This document shows, piece after piece, positions 13,723-22,051 of a stretch of DNA of 64,000 bases. Source of the DNA: Streptomyces sp. R44 (GTDB taxonomy: Bacteria; Actinomycetota; Actinomycetes; Streptomycetales; Streptomycetaceae); the NCBI RefSeq assembly GCF_041053105.1, contig NZ_CP163444.1:2542001-2606000 (forward strand). Direction: 5' to 3'. The stretch's first letter is position 1. Each line of letters begins with the position of its first letter. The notes under the pieces were generated by a model that made no database searches, was not told where the DNA came from, and worked only from the letters and a program-made list of their open reading frames with translations. Position numbers and translations under genes: made by a program.

Positions 13723-14793
13723 TTACGAAAGGACTTGCGGGAGCCGGCCGGGCGGCTGCGCGGTGGAGCCGCGCACCACCAGCTCGGGCTGGAAGACGAA
13801 CTCCGTGCGCTGCACCGGGTTCCCCTCGATCTCCTCCAGGAGCGCGCCGACGGCCGCCGTCGCCATGGCCTGCACGGGCTGGCGCACGGTGGAGAGCGGC
13901 GGGCTGGTGAAGGCGATGAGCGGGGAGTCGTCGAAGCCGACGACGGAGACGTCGCCGGGCACGTCGAGGCCACGGGCACGGACGGCGCGGATCACGCCGA
14001 GCGCCATCAGGTCGGAGCCGCAGACGATGCCCGTACAGCCCTCGCGGAGCAGGATGTCGGCGGCCGCGTGGCCGCCCTCGACGCCGAAGAGCGTGGGCCT
14101 GATGAACCGTTCGGCCTCGGTGCGGTCGACGCCGAGGAGCTCGTACAGCTCGGCGGTGAAGCCCTCGGCCTTGCGGCGCGAGGGCACGTACCGGGTGGGG
14201 CCGATGGCGAGGCCGATCCGCTCGTGGCCCAGCTCGACCAGGTGCCGGACGGCCATCCGGGCCGCGGCCCGGTCGTCCGGGGAGACGAAGTTGGCGTCGA
14301 TGTGCTCGTTGTAGCCGTTGATGAGGACGTACGGGACGCCGCGCTCGGTCAGCCGGGCGTAGCGCGCGGGGTCGGCGGTGGCGTCGGCGTGCAGCCCGGA
14401 GAGGAAGACGATGCCGGCCACGCCGCGCTCCACGAGCTGGTCGACGAGCTCGTCCTCGGTGGCGCCGCCGGGCATCTGAGTGCAGAGCACCGGGGTGTAG
14501 CCGTGCCCGGCGAGGACCTGTTCGACGACCTGCGCGAAGGCCGGGAAGATCGGGTTGGTCAGCTCGGGCACGACGAGCCCGACGAGGCCCGCGCTGCGGC
14601 GTCTGAGCCGTACGGGACGCTCGTAGCCGAGCACGTCGAGGGCCGCGAGCACCTTGTGCCGGGTCGCGCCGGCCACCCCCGCCTTGCCGTTGAGGACACG
14701 GCTGACGGTGGCCTCGCTGACCCCGGACTGGGCCGCGATGTCCGCGAGCCGCGGGGCGCCGTTCCCGGCGCCCCGCGGCAGGGGGATCGTCAC
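13723..14793 (-). CDS. LacI-family regulator, close paralogue of MalR
   Basis: 356 residues from the GTG at 14793, which overlaps the aglA stop in a GTGA tetranucleotide, so the two are translationally coupled. Longer upstream extensions are possible but put the helix-turn-helix far from the N-terminus. The DNA-binding head 'LADIAAQSGVSEATVSRVLN' is almost identical to that of the divergent MalR (20018-21052), and the periplasmic-binding-like core shares long blocks such as 'GVAGIVFLSGLHAD' and 'SVVGFDDSPLIAFT'. The recognition helices are the same, so both probably read the same operators while differing in ligand pocket. It sits inside the maltose operon and would be induced together with it. 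Confidence 0.93.
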   Translation of the reverse strand: MTIPLPRGAGNGAPRLADIAAQSGVSEATVSRVLNGKAGVAGATRHKVLAALDVLGYERPVRLRRRSAGLVGLVVPELTNPIFPAFAQVVEQVLAGHGYTPVLCTQMPGGATEDELVDQLVERGVAGIVFLSGLHADATADPARYARLTERGVPYVLINGYNEHIDANFVSPDDRAAARMAVRHLVELGHERIGLAIGPTRYVPSRRKAEGFTAELYELLGVDRTEAERFIRPTLFGVEGGHAAADILLREGCTGIVCGSDLMALGVIRAVRARGLDVPGDVSVVGFDDSPLIAFTSPPLSTVRQPVQAMATAAVGALLEEIEGNPVQRTEFVFQPELVVRGSTAQPPGRLPQVLS

Positions 14794-16457
14794 ACCGCCC
14801 ACCAGACGGTGGTGTCGGCGGGCACTTCGGCCTCGTCGTCGACGGTGCGGACTTCCTCGTTGGAGAGGAGATACCGGCCGGGCAGCGGGACGGTGATGGC
14901 CCGGCCGGTGGTGTTGGCGGTGCAGACGAAGCCGTCGCGGCGGAAGGAGAGCACACCCTCGGGTGCCTCCAGCCACTCGACGGCGTCGCCCGCACCGAGT
15001 TCGGGGCGCTCACGCCGGACGGCGAGCGCGCTGCGGTAGAGCTCCAGGGTGGAGCCGGGGTCGCCGGTCTGCGCCTCGACGCTCAGGGCGCCCCAGGTCG
15101 CGGGCTGCGGCAGCCAGGAGCCGCCGTCGCCGAAGCCGTACGAGGAGCCCTCGGCCGTCCACGGGATCGGCACCCGGCAGCCGTCGCGGAAGCCGTCCTG
15201 GCCGCTGGCCCGCCAGAACGACGGGTCCTGGCGGACCTCGTCGGGCAGGTCGGTGACGTCGGGCAGGCCGAGCTCCTCGCCCTGGTAGACGTACGCGGAG
15301 CCGGGCAGGGCCAGCATGAGGAGGGTCGCGGCGCGGGCGCGGCGCAGGCCGAGCTCGCGGTCGCCGGCCTCGCGGAGCTGGGTGCCGAGGCCCGCCGGGT
15401 TGGCGAAGCGGGTGGCGTGCCGGGTGACGTCGTGGTTGGACAGCACCCAGGTGGTGGGGGCGCCGACCGGGCGCATGGCGTCGAGGGAGGCGTCGATGAC
15501 CGTGCGGAGCTCGGTGGCGTCCCAGTGGGTGCCCAGGTACTGGAAGTTGAAGGCCTGGTGCATCTCGTCGGGGCGCACGTAGTTCGCGGTGCGGTCGACG
15601 GTCGGGGTCCAGGCCTCGGCGACGAGGATGCGCTCCCCGTCGTACTCGGCGAGGATCTGCCGCCAGCTGCGGTAGATCTCGTGGACGCCGTCCTGGTCGA
15701 AGAAGGGCATGACGTCGTTGCCGAGCAGCTTCAGCTGGTCGTGGGCGCCGATGTCGGGCAGGCCCGCGGCCTTGACGAGGCCGTGGGCGACGTCGACGCG
15801 GAAGCCGTCGACGCCCATGTCGAGCCAGAAGCGCAGGATGGAGCGGAACTCGTCGCGTACGGCGGGGTGTTCCCAGTTGAAGTCGGGCTGCTCCGGGGCG
15901 AAGAGGTGGAGGTACCAGTCGCCGGGGGTGCCGTCCGGGTTCTCCGTACGGGTCCAGGCGGGGCCGCCGAAGATGGACTCCCAGTCGTTGGGCGGGAGTT
16001 CGCCGTTCTCGCCCTGGCCGGGGCGGAAGTGGTAGCGCTCGCGGAGCACCGAGCCGGGGCCCTCGCGCAGGGCGCGCTGGAACCACTCGTGCTGGTCGGA
16101 GGAGTGGTTGGGGACCAGGTCGACGATGATGCGCAGGCCCAGTTCGTGGGCCTCGCGGATCACGGCGTCGGCGTCGAGCAGCGAGCCGAACATGGGGTCG
16201 ATGGCCCGGTAGTCGGCGACGTCGTAGCCGGCGTCGGCCTGCGGCGAGGCGTAGAACGGGGAGAGCCAGACGGCGTCGACGCCGAGGTCCTTGAGGTACG
16301 GCAGCCGGCTGCGGATGCCCTCCAGGTCGCCCATGCCGTCGCCGTTTCCGTCGGCGAAGGAGCGCGGGTAGACCTGGTAGATCACGGCGTCTCTCCACCA
16401 GCCCGTGTGCGTGCCGGTGGTGTGGGCGTCGGCCGGGGTGGCGAGATGCTGGGTCAT
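14790..16457 (-). CDS. aglA: Intracellular GH13 alpha-glucosidase
   Basis: 555 residues from the ATG at 16457 (AGGGAAGA just upstream); no signal peptide, so it acts in the cytoplasm. Catalytic residues: Asp in 'DGFRVDVAHGL' (about 220), Glu in 'ILVAEAW' (about 280) and Asp in 'LSNHDVTRHA' (about 342), with the 'AVIYQVYPRSFADGNGDG' start typical of oligo-1,6-glucosidase/alpha-glucosidase members. It hydrolyses imported maltose and maltodextrins to glucose. It follows malG by 45 bp and its stop overlaps the start of the LacI gene. Position and family match aglA of other Streptomyces maltose operons. Confidence 0.95.
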   Translation of the reverse strand: MTQHLATPADAHTTGTHTGWWRDAVIYQVYPRSFADGNGDGMGDLEGIRSRLPYLKDLGVDAVWLSPFYASPQADAGYDVADYRAIDPMFGSLLDADAVIREAHELGLRIIVDLVPNHSSDQHEWFQRALREGPGSVLRERYHFRPGQGENGELPPNDWESIFGGPAWTRTENPDGTPGDWYLHLFAPEQPDFNWEHPAVRDEFRSILRFWLDMGVDGFRVDVAHGLVKAAGLPDIGAHDQLKLLGNDVMPFFDQDGVHEIYRSWRQILAEYDGERILVAEAWTPTVDRTANYVRPDEMHQAFNFQYLGTHWDATELRTVIDASLDAMRPVGAPTTWVLSNHDVTRHATRFANPAGLGTQLREAGDRELGLRRARAATLLMLALPGSAYVYQGEELGLPDVTDLPDEVRQDPSFWRASGQDGFRDGCRVPIPWTAEGSSYGFGDGGSWLPQPATWGALSVEAQTGDPGSTLELYRSALAVRRERPELGAGDAVEWLEAPEGVLSFRRDGFVCTANTTGRAITVPLPGRYLLSNEEVRTVDDEAEVPADTTVWWAV

Positions 16458-16502
16458 GTCTTCCCTGGGAGGTAAGGGGCGTACAGGTGGGGCGTTCAAC
16501 CG

Positions 16503-17372
16503 TCAGCCCTTGACGGCACCGGCGGACATGCCGGTGACCAGGTGACGCTGGGCGAAGAGGAACACCAGGGCGGCGGGGACGGCGATGAGCACGGAGGCCG
16601 CGGCCATCGGGCCCCACTGGGCGCCGTACTGGTTGACGAACTTCTGGAGTCCGCCGGCGAGCGTGAGGTTCTCGTCGCCGACCATGAAGGCGGAGGCGTA
16701 GGCGACCTCGCCCCAGGCGGTGATGAAGGAGTAGAAGGCGGTGACGGCGATGCCCGGCTTGGCGAGCGGCAGGATGAGCCGCCAGAAGGTGCCGAAGGGG
16801 GTGAGGCCGTCGACGTAGCCGGACTCGTCGATCTCGCGCGGGATGGTGTCGAAGAAGCCCTTCATCATCCAGGCGCAGAACGGGACGGCGATGGTCAGGT
16901 ACGTGATGACCAGGCCGGCCGGCTGGTTGAGCAGGCCCATCGACGCCATGATGTTGTAGATCGGCACGATCAGGACGGCGACCGGGAACATCTGGGTGAC
17001 GAGCAGCGTCCACATCAGGCCGCGCTTGCCGGGGAACCGGAAGCGGCTGACGGCGTAGCCCGTGGTGGCGGAGATGAAGACGCCGACGACGGTGGTGAGT
17101 CCCGCGACGAGCAGCGAGTTGCCGAACCAGGTGAGGAACGGGGTGTCGTTCAGCAGGTTCGTGTAGTTCTCGAAGGTCGTCTCTTTGAAGAAGTCCGTGG
17201 TCGTCGCGTACGCCGCCGGCTTCAGCGAGGTCAGCAGCACCCACAGGACGGGGAAGACGGCGATCACGGACGCCACGATCAGGGTGGCGTGCAGGCCGAC
17301 CGAGGCGAGCGGCGAACGGCGGCCGCGGACCGGGGCGTTCATCGCCGGGGGCGTGGGGGTCGTGGTGGTCAC
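16503..17372 (-). CDS. malG: Maltose/maltodextrin ABC permease MalG
   Basis: 289 residues from a GTG overlapping the malF stop (GTGA). Six hydrophobic helices are visible. The cytoplasmic EAA loop 'IPREIDESGYVDGLTPFGTF' lies near residue 185, where the ATPase docks, and the end 'AQRHLVTGMSAGAVKG' is typical of MalG proteins. With MalF it forms the membrane channel. No ATPase gene is present; in Streptomyces the shared ATPase MsiK energises such sugar importers. Confidence 0.96.
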   Translation of the reverse strand: MTTTTPTPPAMNAPVRGRRSPLASVGLHATLIVASVIAVFPVLWVLLTSLKPAAYATTTDFFKETTFENYTNLLNDTPFLTWFGNSLLVAGLTTVVGVFISATTGYAVSRFRFPGKRGLMWTLLVTQMFPVAVLIVPIYNIMASMGLLNQPAGLVITYLTIAVPFCAWMMKGFFDTIPREIDESGYVDGLTPFGTFWRLILPLAKPGIAVTAFYSFITAWGEVAYASAFMVGDENLTLAGGLQKFVNQYGAQWGPMAAASVLIAVPAALVFLFAQRHLVTGMSAGAVKG

Positions 17373-18382
17373 CAGACTTCTCCCTGCTTGCGGAGCACGC
17401 GCTGGTAGAACGCGGCGAAGACCATCAGGAGGACCAGGATGAGCACGCCCCACGTGGACGACTGGGCGAAGTCGCGCGGGCTGACCTCGAAGGAGAACTT
17501 GTAGGCCTGGGTGACGAGGATCTGGGTGGCCTCGCCGGGCCCGCCCCGGGTGAGCAGGAAGATCACCGGGAACATGTTGAAGGTCCAGATCGTGCTCAGC
17601 AGGATCACGGTGGTGCTGACGGACCGCAGCCCCGGCATGGTGATGTGCCGGAAGCGCTGCCAGGGGTTGGCGCCGTCCATCTCGGCGGCCTCGTACAGCT
17701 CGCCGGGGATGGACTGGAGTCCGCCGAGGAGGGCGACCATCATGAACGGCACGCCGAGCCAGACGTTGGTCGCGATGACCGAGAGCTTGGCCCACGTGGG
17801 GTCGTTGAGCCACGGGACGGCGTCGATGCCGCCGCCCGCGAGGATCTTGTTGAGGATGCCGCGGCGCTCGTCGTACAGGAAGCGCCAGGCGAAGACGGAG
17901 ACGAAGCCGGGAACGGCCCAGGGCAGGATGAGCAGCATCCGGTAGACGGAGCGGCCGGCGATCCTGCGGTTGAGGATGTTGGCGAGGCCGAGGCCGAGGG
18001 CGAAGGTCAGGGCCACGCAGGACACGGTCCAGACGATCGTCCAGCCGAGGGTGCCGAGGAACTGGCTCCCCGTGATCGCGTCGGTGTAGTTGTCCAGGCC
18101 CACGAACTCGTAGCTGGCCGGGATCTCGTTGACGCCGATCGACCGTGCGACGTTCCGCTCGTTGGCGTCGGTGAACGACAGGTAGATGCCGCGGACCAGC
18201 GGATAGCCGATGATCACGCCGATCACGATCACCACGGGGGCGACCATGGCCCAGGCGTACCAGTGGGTGGAGAGGGAGCGCTTCGCCGCGCGGCGCGGTG
18301 TACCAGTTCCGCGGCTCCGGCCGCGGGCGACGTGGTCGCCCGCGGCCTTCGCCACCGACTGGCTGGGACTGTCCACAGCCAT
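17369..18382 (-). CDS. malF: Maltose/maltodextrin ABC permease MalF
   Basis: 337 residues with a basic N-terminal tail of about 40 residues, then six hydrophobic helices. The EAA loop 'IPGELYEAAEMDGANPWQRF' near residue 235 is the ATPase contact site. It lies 20 bp after malE and overlaps malG by four bases. Together with MalE and MalG it imports maltose and maltodextrins. Confidence 0.96.
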   Translation of the reverse strand: MAVDSPSQSVAKAAGDHVARGRSRGTGTPRRAAKRSLSTHWYAWAMVAPVVIVIGVIIGYPLVRGIYLSFTDANERNVARSIGVNEIPASYEFVGLDNYTDAITGSQFLGTLGWTIVWTVSCVALTFALGLGLANILNRRIAGRSVYRMLLILPWAVPGFVSVFAWRFLYDERRGILNKILAGGGIDAVPWLNDPTWAKLSVIATNVWLGVPFMMVALLGGLQSIPGELYEAAEMDGANPWQRFRHITMPGLRSVSTTVILLSTIWTFNMFPVIFLLTRGGPGEATQILVTQAYKFSFEVSPRDFAQSSTWGVLILVLLMVFAAFYQRVLRKQGEVW

Positions 18383-18402
18383 GAGCCGGCCTGCCTTCTT
18401 TC

Positions 18403-19680
18403 TTACTTCCAGTCCTTCAGGAGCTTGCGGTACGAGTCACCGATCGCCTTGGCGCCGGCGTCCGGGGTGGTCTGGCCGGTGAGGACCTTGGTGTACTCGA
18501 CCTTGATCGGCTCGAAGAGGCTGCCGCCCTCCGGGATCCAGGGGCGCTCGACGGCCTTGTCGACGACCGGCTTGAAGAAGGCGATCATCTCGTTGGTCGC
18601 GACGTCCGGCTTGATGTAGACGGACTGGCGGGTCGGGAGCAGGCTGAGCTCCTTGGCAATCCGCGTCTGGGTCTCGACCGAGGTCATGTACTCGGTGAAG
18701 GCGTACGAGGCGTCCAGGTTCTTGGAGCCCGCGTAGACCGCGAGGTTGTGGCCGCCCTGCGGGGCGCCCTGGCCGGCCGAGCCGGCCGGGACGGGGGCGA
18801 TGCCCAGGTTCGCCTTGTCGGCGAACTCCTTGCCCGCGTAGGTGTCGGTGACGGCCCACGGGCCGTTGATCATCATGGCGACCTTGCCGTCCTTGAAGGA
18901 CGCCTGCATGTTGTCCCAGCCGTTGGTGGCGTCGGTGATCGCCGCCTTGGAGTCGACCAGGTCCTTCACGGTCGCGAGCGCCTTGACGCCCTGGGCGTTG
19001 TCGATCGTGACGGTCTTCTTCTCGGCGTCGACCATGTCGCCGCCCTCGCCGTACAGGAACGAGAGGAACCAGTACGGGTCGTCGCCGCGCAGGTAGAGGC
19101 CGGTCTTGCCGGTCTTCTGCTTGATCTTGGCGGAGACGGACTTGAGCTCGTCGATGCTCTTGGGGACCTCGACGCCGGCGTCCTTGAAGATCTTCTTGTT
19201 GTAGAAGATGCCCATGGAGTCGATGACCTGCGGGACCGCGTAGGTCTTGCCGTCGAACTTCGTCGAGGCGGTGGCCTGCTTCAGGAAGTCGTCGGAGTCC
19301 TTGAGGGCGGCGGTCCCGTCCAGCGGGGCGAGGTAGCCGAGGCTGGCGAAGTCGGGGGTCCAGGCGACCTCGGAGCGGATGACGTCGGGCGCGCCGGAGC
19401 CGGACTGCGCGGCGTTCTTGAACTTGTTCTGCGCCTCGCCGAACGGCACGTTCACGTACTTGACGGTGACCTTGGGGTGCTTCTTCGTGAACTCCTCGGC
19501 GATCTTCTTGAAGACCTTGTCCTCGGAGCCGACCGTCGAGGTGTCCCACCAGGTCACCGTGCCGGAGAGCTCGCCCGAGCCCTTCGAGCCGCCGTTGGAA
19601 CCGCTGTCGCTTCCGCCGCACGCCGCCAGGGTCACGCCCAGGGCCGCGACCAGCGCGGTGGCCGCTATGCCACGCCGCAT
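18403..19680 (-). CDS. malE: Maltose/maltodextrin-binding lipoprotein MalE
   Basis: 425 residues. A lipoprotein signal with lipobox 'LAAC' at about residues 18-21 and a Gly/Ser-rich linker after the lipidated cysteine shows it is tethered to the outer face of the membrane. The body is a cluster-1 solute-binding protein: 'TVTWWDTSTVGSEDKVFKK' at the start of the fold and 'AMMINGPWAV' around residue 285. It captures maltodextrins for MalFG. First gene of the operon, divergent from malR across a 337-bp region rich in operator motifs. Confidence 0.96.
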   Translation of the reverse strand: MRRGIAATALVAALGVTLAACGGSDSGSNGGSKGSGELSGTVTWWDTSTVGSEDKVFKKIAEEFTKKHPKVTVKYVNVPFGEAQNKFKNAAQSGSGAPDVIRSEVAWTPDFASLGYLAPLDGTAALKDSDDFLKQATASTKFDGKTYAVPQVIDSMGIFYNKKIFKDAGVEVPKSIDELKSVSAKIKQKTGKTGLYLRGDDPYWFLSFLYGEGGDMVDAEKKTVTIDNAQGVKALATVKDLVDSKAAITDATNGWDNMQASFKDGKVAMMINGPWAVTDTYAGKEFADKANLGIAPVPAGSAGQGAPQGGHNLAVYAGSKNLDASYAFTEYMTSVETQTRIAKELSLLPTRQSVYIKPDVATNEMIAFFKPVVDKAVERPWIPEGGSLFEPIKVEYTKVLTGQTTPDAGAKAIGDSYRKLLKDWK

Positions 19681-19800
19681 GTGAACTCCTTCAATGATCC
19701 CGGGGGAGACGAGGGGCTGGAACCTTCCTCATTGCGACCGCTCCCTCGCGGCGCTCCGGGTTGCCAGGAACGTAACAGGGATGAAAACGCGCCGAAAGAC

Positions 19801-19821
19801 CTTGCGAGAACTTTCTGCAAG
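19801..19821. promoter_or_regulatory. MalR-type operator candidate upstream of malE
   Basis: CTTGC at 19801-19805 and GCAAG at 19817-19821 form an inverted pair about 120-140 bp upstream of the malE start, in the malE-malR intergenic region. The motif agrees with the CTTGCA-type repeats known for Streptomyces maltose regulators; occupancy is inferred. Confidence 0.55.
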
Positions 19822-19912
19822 ACCCGCCGATCGTTACATGCGCGTGTCCCGAAGGTTGCCGAAGGATCGCTTGACAGGGGCGGTCGGCCCCCTTTCCCGC
19901 CCGAATGCCCCC

Positions 19913-19949
19913 GCAAGGAGCCCGCAAGGACTGCAAGACCTTGCGCAAG
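19913..19949. promoter_or_regulatory. Cluster of GCAAG/CTTGC operator motifs near malR
   Basis: GCAAG occurs at 19913, 19924, 19933 and 19945 and CTTGC at 19940; the last two form the perfect 10-bp palindrome CTTGCGCAAG (19940-19949). Spacings of 9-12 bp place the sites on nearly the same helix face. This is the strongest candidate binding site for MalR and its paralogue, controlling malE and malR together. The rest of the 337-bp intergenic region (19681-20017) shows no gene. Confidence 0.6.
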
Positions 19950-20017
19950 AGTCGCGCCGCAACAGCCCCTGAGGCAGCGGTGGGCAATACGCCCTGTGAC
20001 CGGTACAGTCCACCTTC

Positions 20018-21052
20018 ATGACCGCGCGGCTCTCAGACATCGCAGCCCAGGCGGGGGTCAGTGAGGCCACAGTCAGCCGCGTGCTCAACGGCAAGCCGGG
20101 CGTGGCCGCCGCCACCCGCGAGTCCGTCCTTGCCGCGCTCGACGTGCTCGGCTACGAGCGTCCCGTACGGCTGCGCCAGCGCAGCGCGGGGCTCGTCGGC
20201 CTCATCACCCCCGAGCTGGACAACCCGATCTTCCCCGCCCTCGCCCAGGTCATCGGGCAGGCCCTGACCCGGCAGGGGTACACGCCGGTCCTCGCCACCC
20301 AGACCCCCGGCGGGTCCACCGAGGACGAGCTCACCGACATGCTGGTGGAGCGGGGGGTGGCCGGCATCATCTTCGTCTCCGGCCTGCACGCCGACACCAC
20401 CGCCGACATGACGCGCTACGACCAGCTGCGCGGCAAGGGCGTCCCCTACGTCCTGCTCAACGGCTTCTCCCCCAAGGTCCAGGCCCCCTTCGTCTCGCCC
20501 GACGACCGGGCGGCGATGCGGCTCGCCGTGACGCACCTGGCCGCGCTCGGCCACACCCGGATCGGTCTGGCCGTCGGCCCGAAGCGGTTCGTGCCGGTGC
20601 TGCGCAAGATAGAGGGCTTCCAGCAGGGCATGCAGGAGCGGCTCGGTCTGGCCCCGGAGGAGTCCGAGGCGCTGATCCAGCACTCGCTCTACACCCTGGA
20701 GGGCGGCCAGGCGGCGGCGGGGGCGCTGATCTCCCGCGGCTGCACGGCGGTCGTCTGCGCGAGCGACATGATGGCGCTCGGCGCGATCCGGGCGGCCCGG
20801 CAGCAGGGTCTGGACGTCCCCCGGGACGTCTCGGTGGTCGGTTTCGACGACTCTCCGCTCATAGCCTTCACCGATCCGCCGCTGACCACCATCCGGCAGC
20901 CGGTGCAGGCGATGGGACAGGCCGCGGTCCGCGCGCTCCTGGAGGAGGTGGGGGGCACCCCGGCCCCGCACTCCGAGTTCGTCTTCATGCCTGAGCTGGT
21001 CGTTCGCGGCTCGACCGCATCGGCTCCGGCGCCCGCGCGCACTCCTTCCTGA
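20018..21052 (+). CDS. malR: LacI-family maltose regulator MalR
   Basis: 344 residues. The N-terminal helix-turn-helix is 'LSDIAAQAGVSEATVSRVLN' (about residues 5-24), the hinge lies near residues 45-60, and the core is a periplasmic-binding-protein-like sensor ending 'ELVVRGSTAS'. In Streptomyces, MalR represses malEFG and amylase genes and is relieved by maltodextrins. It is divergent from malE with clustered GCAAG/CTTGC sites in between. A paralogue with almost the same DNA-binding head lies at the end of the operon (13723-14793). Confidence 0.94.
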   Translation: MTARLSDIAAQAGVSEATVSRVLNGKPGVAAATRESVLAALDVLGYERPVRLRQRSAGLVGLITPELDNPIFPALAQVIGQALTRQGYTPVLATQTPGGSTEDELTDMLVERGVAGIIFVSGLHADTTADMTRYDQLRGKGVPYVLLNGFSPKVQAPFVSPDDRAAMRLAVTHLAALGHTRIGLAVGPKRFVPVLRKIEGFQQGMQERLGLAPEESEALIQHSLYTLEGGQAAAGALISRGCTAVVCASDMMALGAIRAARQQGLDVPRDVSVVGFDDSPLIAFTDPPLTTIRQPVQAMGQAAVRALLEEVGGTPAPHSEFVFMPELVVRGSTASAPAPARTPS

Positions 21053-21074
21053 GGTGGAGCGGGTGCACCCCGAA

Positions 21075-21099
21075 CCCGACCGAGGGATGATCGGTCGGG
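21075..21099 (+). terminator. Terminator hairpin after malR
   Basis: CCCGACCGA (21075-21083) pairs perfectly with TCGGTCGGG (21091-21099) around a 7-nt loop, 23 bp after the malR stop. No U-tract follows, as is usual in Streptomyces. Confidence 0.6.
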
Positions 21100-21127
21100 G
21101 GGACGGGATCTGGCAGACTCTCTCGCT

Positions 21128-22042
21128 ATGGGTGAAACGACCGTGAAGAGCTTGGACAGCCGGACGACCCCGTCGTCACCCATCGCGGCCGACGAGGGCA
21201 GGTTCGCGCGGCTGCGCGCGCACACGCCCCGGCGTCCCACGATCTGGTTCGAGATCCTGCTCATCGCGGTGAGTTACTGGACGTACTCGCTCATCCGCAA
21301 CGCCGTGCCGGAGCAGAAGGCCGAGGCGCTCAGGAACGCCGACTGGATCTGGAAGACCGAGGAGTCCCTCGGTCTCGCCTTCGAGCACGCCGTCAACCAT
21401 GCCGTGAACTCGGTGACGTGGCTGATCGTCTCGATGAACTACTACTACGCCACGCTGCACTTCGTCGTGACCATCGGTGTGCTGGTGTGGCTGTACCGGG
21501 GGCATCCGGGCCGTTACGCGGCGTTCCGTACCGTTCTGTTCGCCACCACCGCCGTGGCGCTGGTCGGTTACTACCTGTACCCGCTCGCGCCGCCGCGGCT
21601 GATGACCGGCCAGAACTTCGTCGACACGGTGCTCGTCCACCACACCTGGGGCTCGATGGCCTCGGGCAACCTGAAGCACGTGTCGAACCAGTACGCGGCG
21701 ATGCCGTCGATGCACATCGGCTGGTCGCTCTGGTGCGGAGTCACCATCTTCCTGCTCGCCCGGGCGCCCTGGGCGAGGATCCTCGGCCTGCTCTACCCGG
21801 CGGCGACCCTGGTCGTCATCGTCGCCACCGCCAACCACTTCTGGATGGACGCGGTCGGCGGCATGCTCTGCCTCTCCTTCGGCTTCGCCGTCTCCTACTT
21901 CTGGTACGGCTCCCGCCCGCACCGGCTGCCCAGGCTGGTGGAGCCGGCGGCGTCGACCCCGCGGCGGAGCGGCCCGCCCCCGGTGAAGGGGACGGACCGC
22001 GCAGAGGAAGAGTCCGAGGAGCAGGTCGGCTCCCACCGGTGA
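21128..22042 (+). CDS. PAP2-superfamily membrane protein (PAP2_3/Aur1-like)
   Basis: 304 residues with about six hydrophobic helices between residues 35 and 265. The superfamily motifs are 'AMPSMHIGWSLW' near residue 192 and 'ANHFWMDAVGG' near residue 236, where His and Asp form the phosphotransfer site. This branch resembles inositol-phosphoceramide-synthase-like lipid phosphatases/phosphotransferases. It probably acts on a lipid phosphate or phosphoinositol lipid at the outer membrane face; the substrate is unknown. The C-terminal 35 residues are charged and disordered. It stands alone after the malR terminator, with a short 9-bp gap to the convergent amidohydrolase. Confidence 0.85.
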   Translation: MGETTVKSLDSRTTPSSPIAADEGRFARLRAHTPRRPTIWFEILLIAVSYWTYSLIRNAVPEQKAEALRNADWIWKTEESLGLAFEHAVNHAVNSVTWLIVSMNYYYATLHFVVTIGVLVWLYRGHPGRYAAFRTVLFATTAVALVGYYLYPLAPPRLMTGQNFVDTVLVHHTWGSMASGNLKHVSNQYAAMPSMHIGWSLWCGVTIFLLARAPWARILGLLYPAATLVVIVATANHFWMDAVGGMLCLSFGFAVSYFWYGSRPHRLPRLVEPAASTPRRSGPPPVKGTDRAEEESEEQVGSHR

Positions 22043-22051
22043 TCCCGCCGG

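Noticed and set aside
14794..14976. An N-terminal extension of the second LacI protein
   Set aside because: The extra 61 residues are Arg/His-rich, antisense-like and lie over the aglA coding end; the GTG at 14793 has the GTGA coupling and puts the helix-turn-helix at the usual place.
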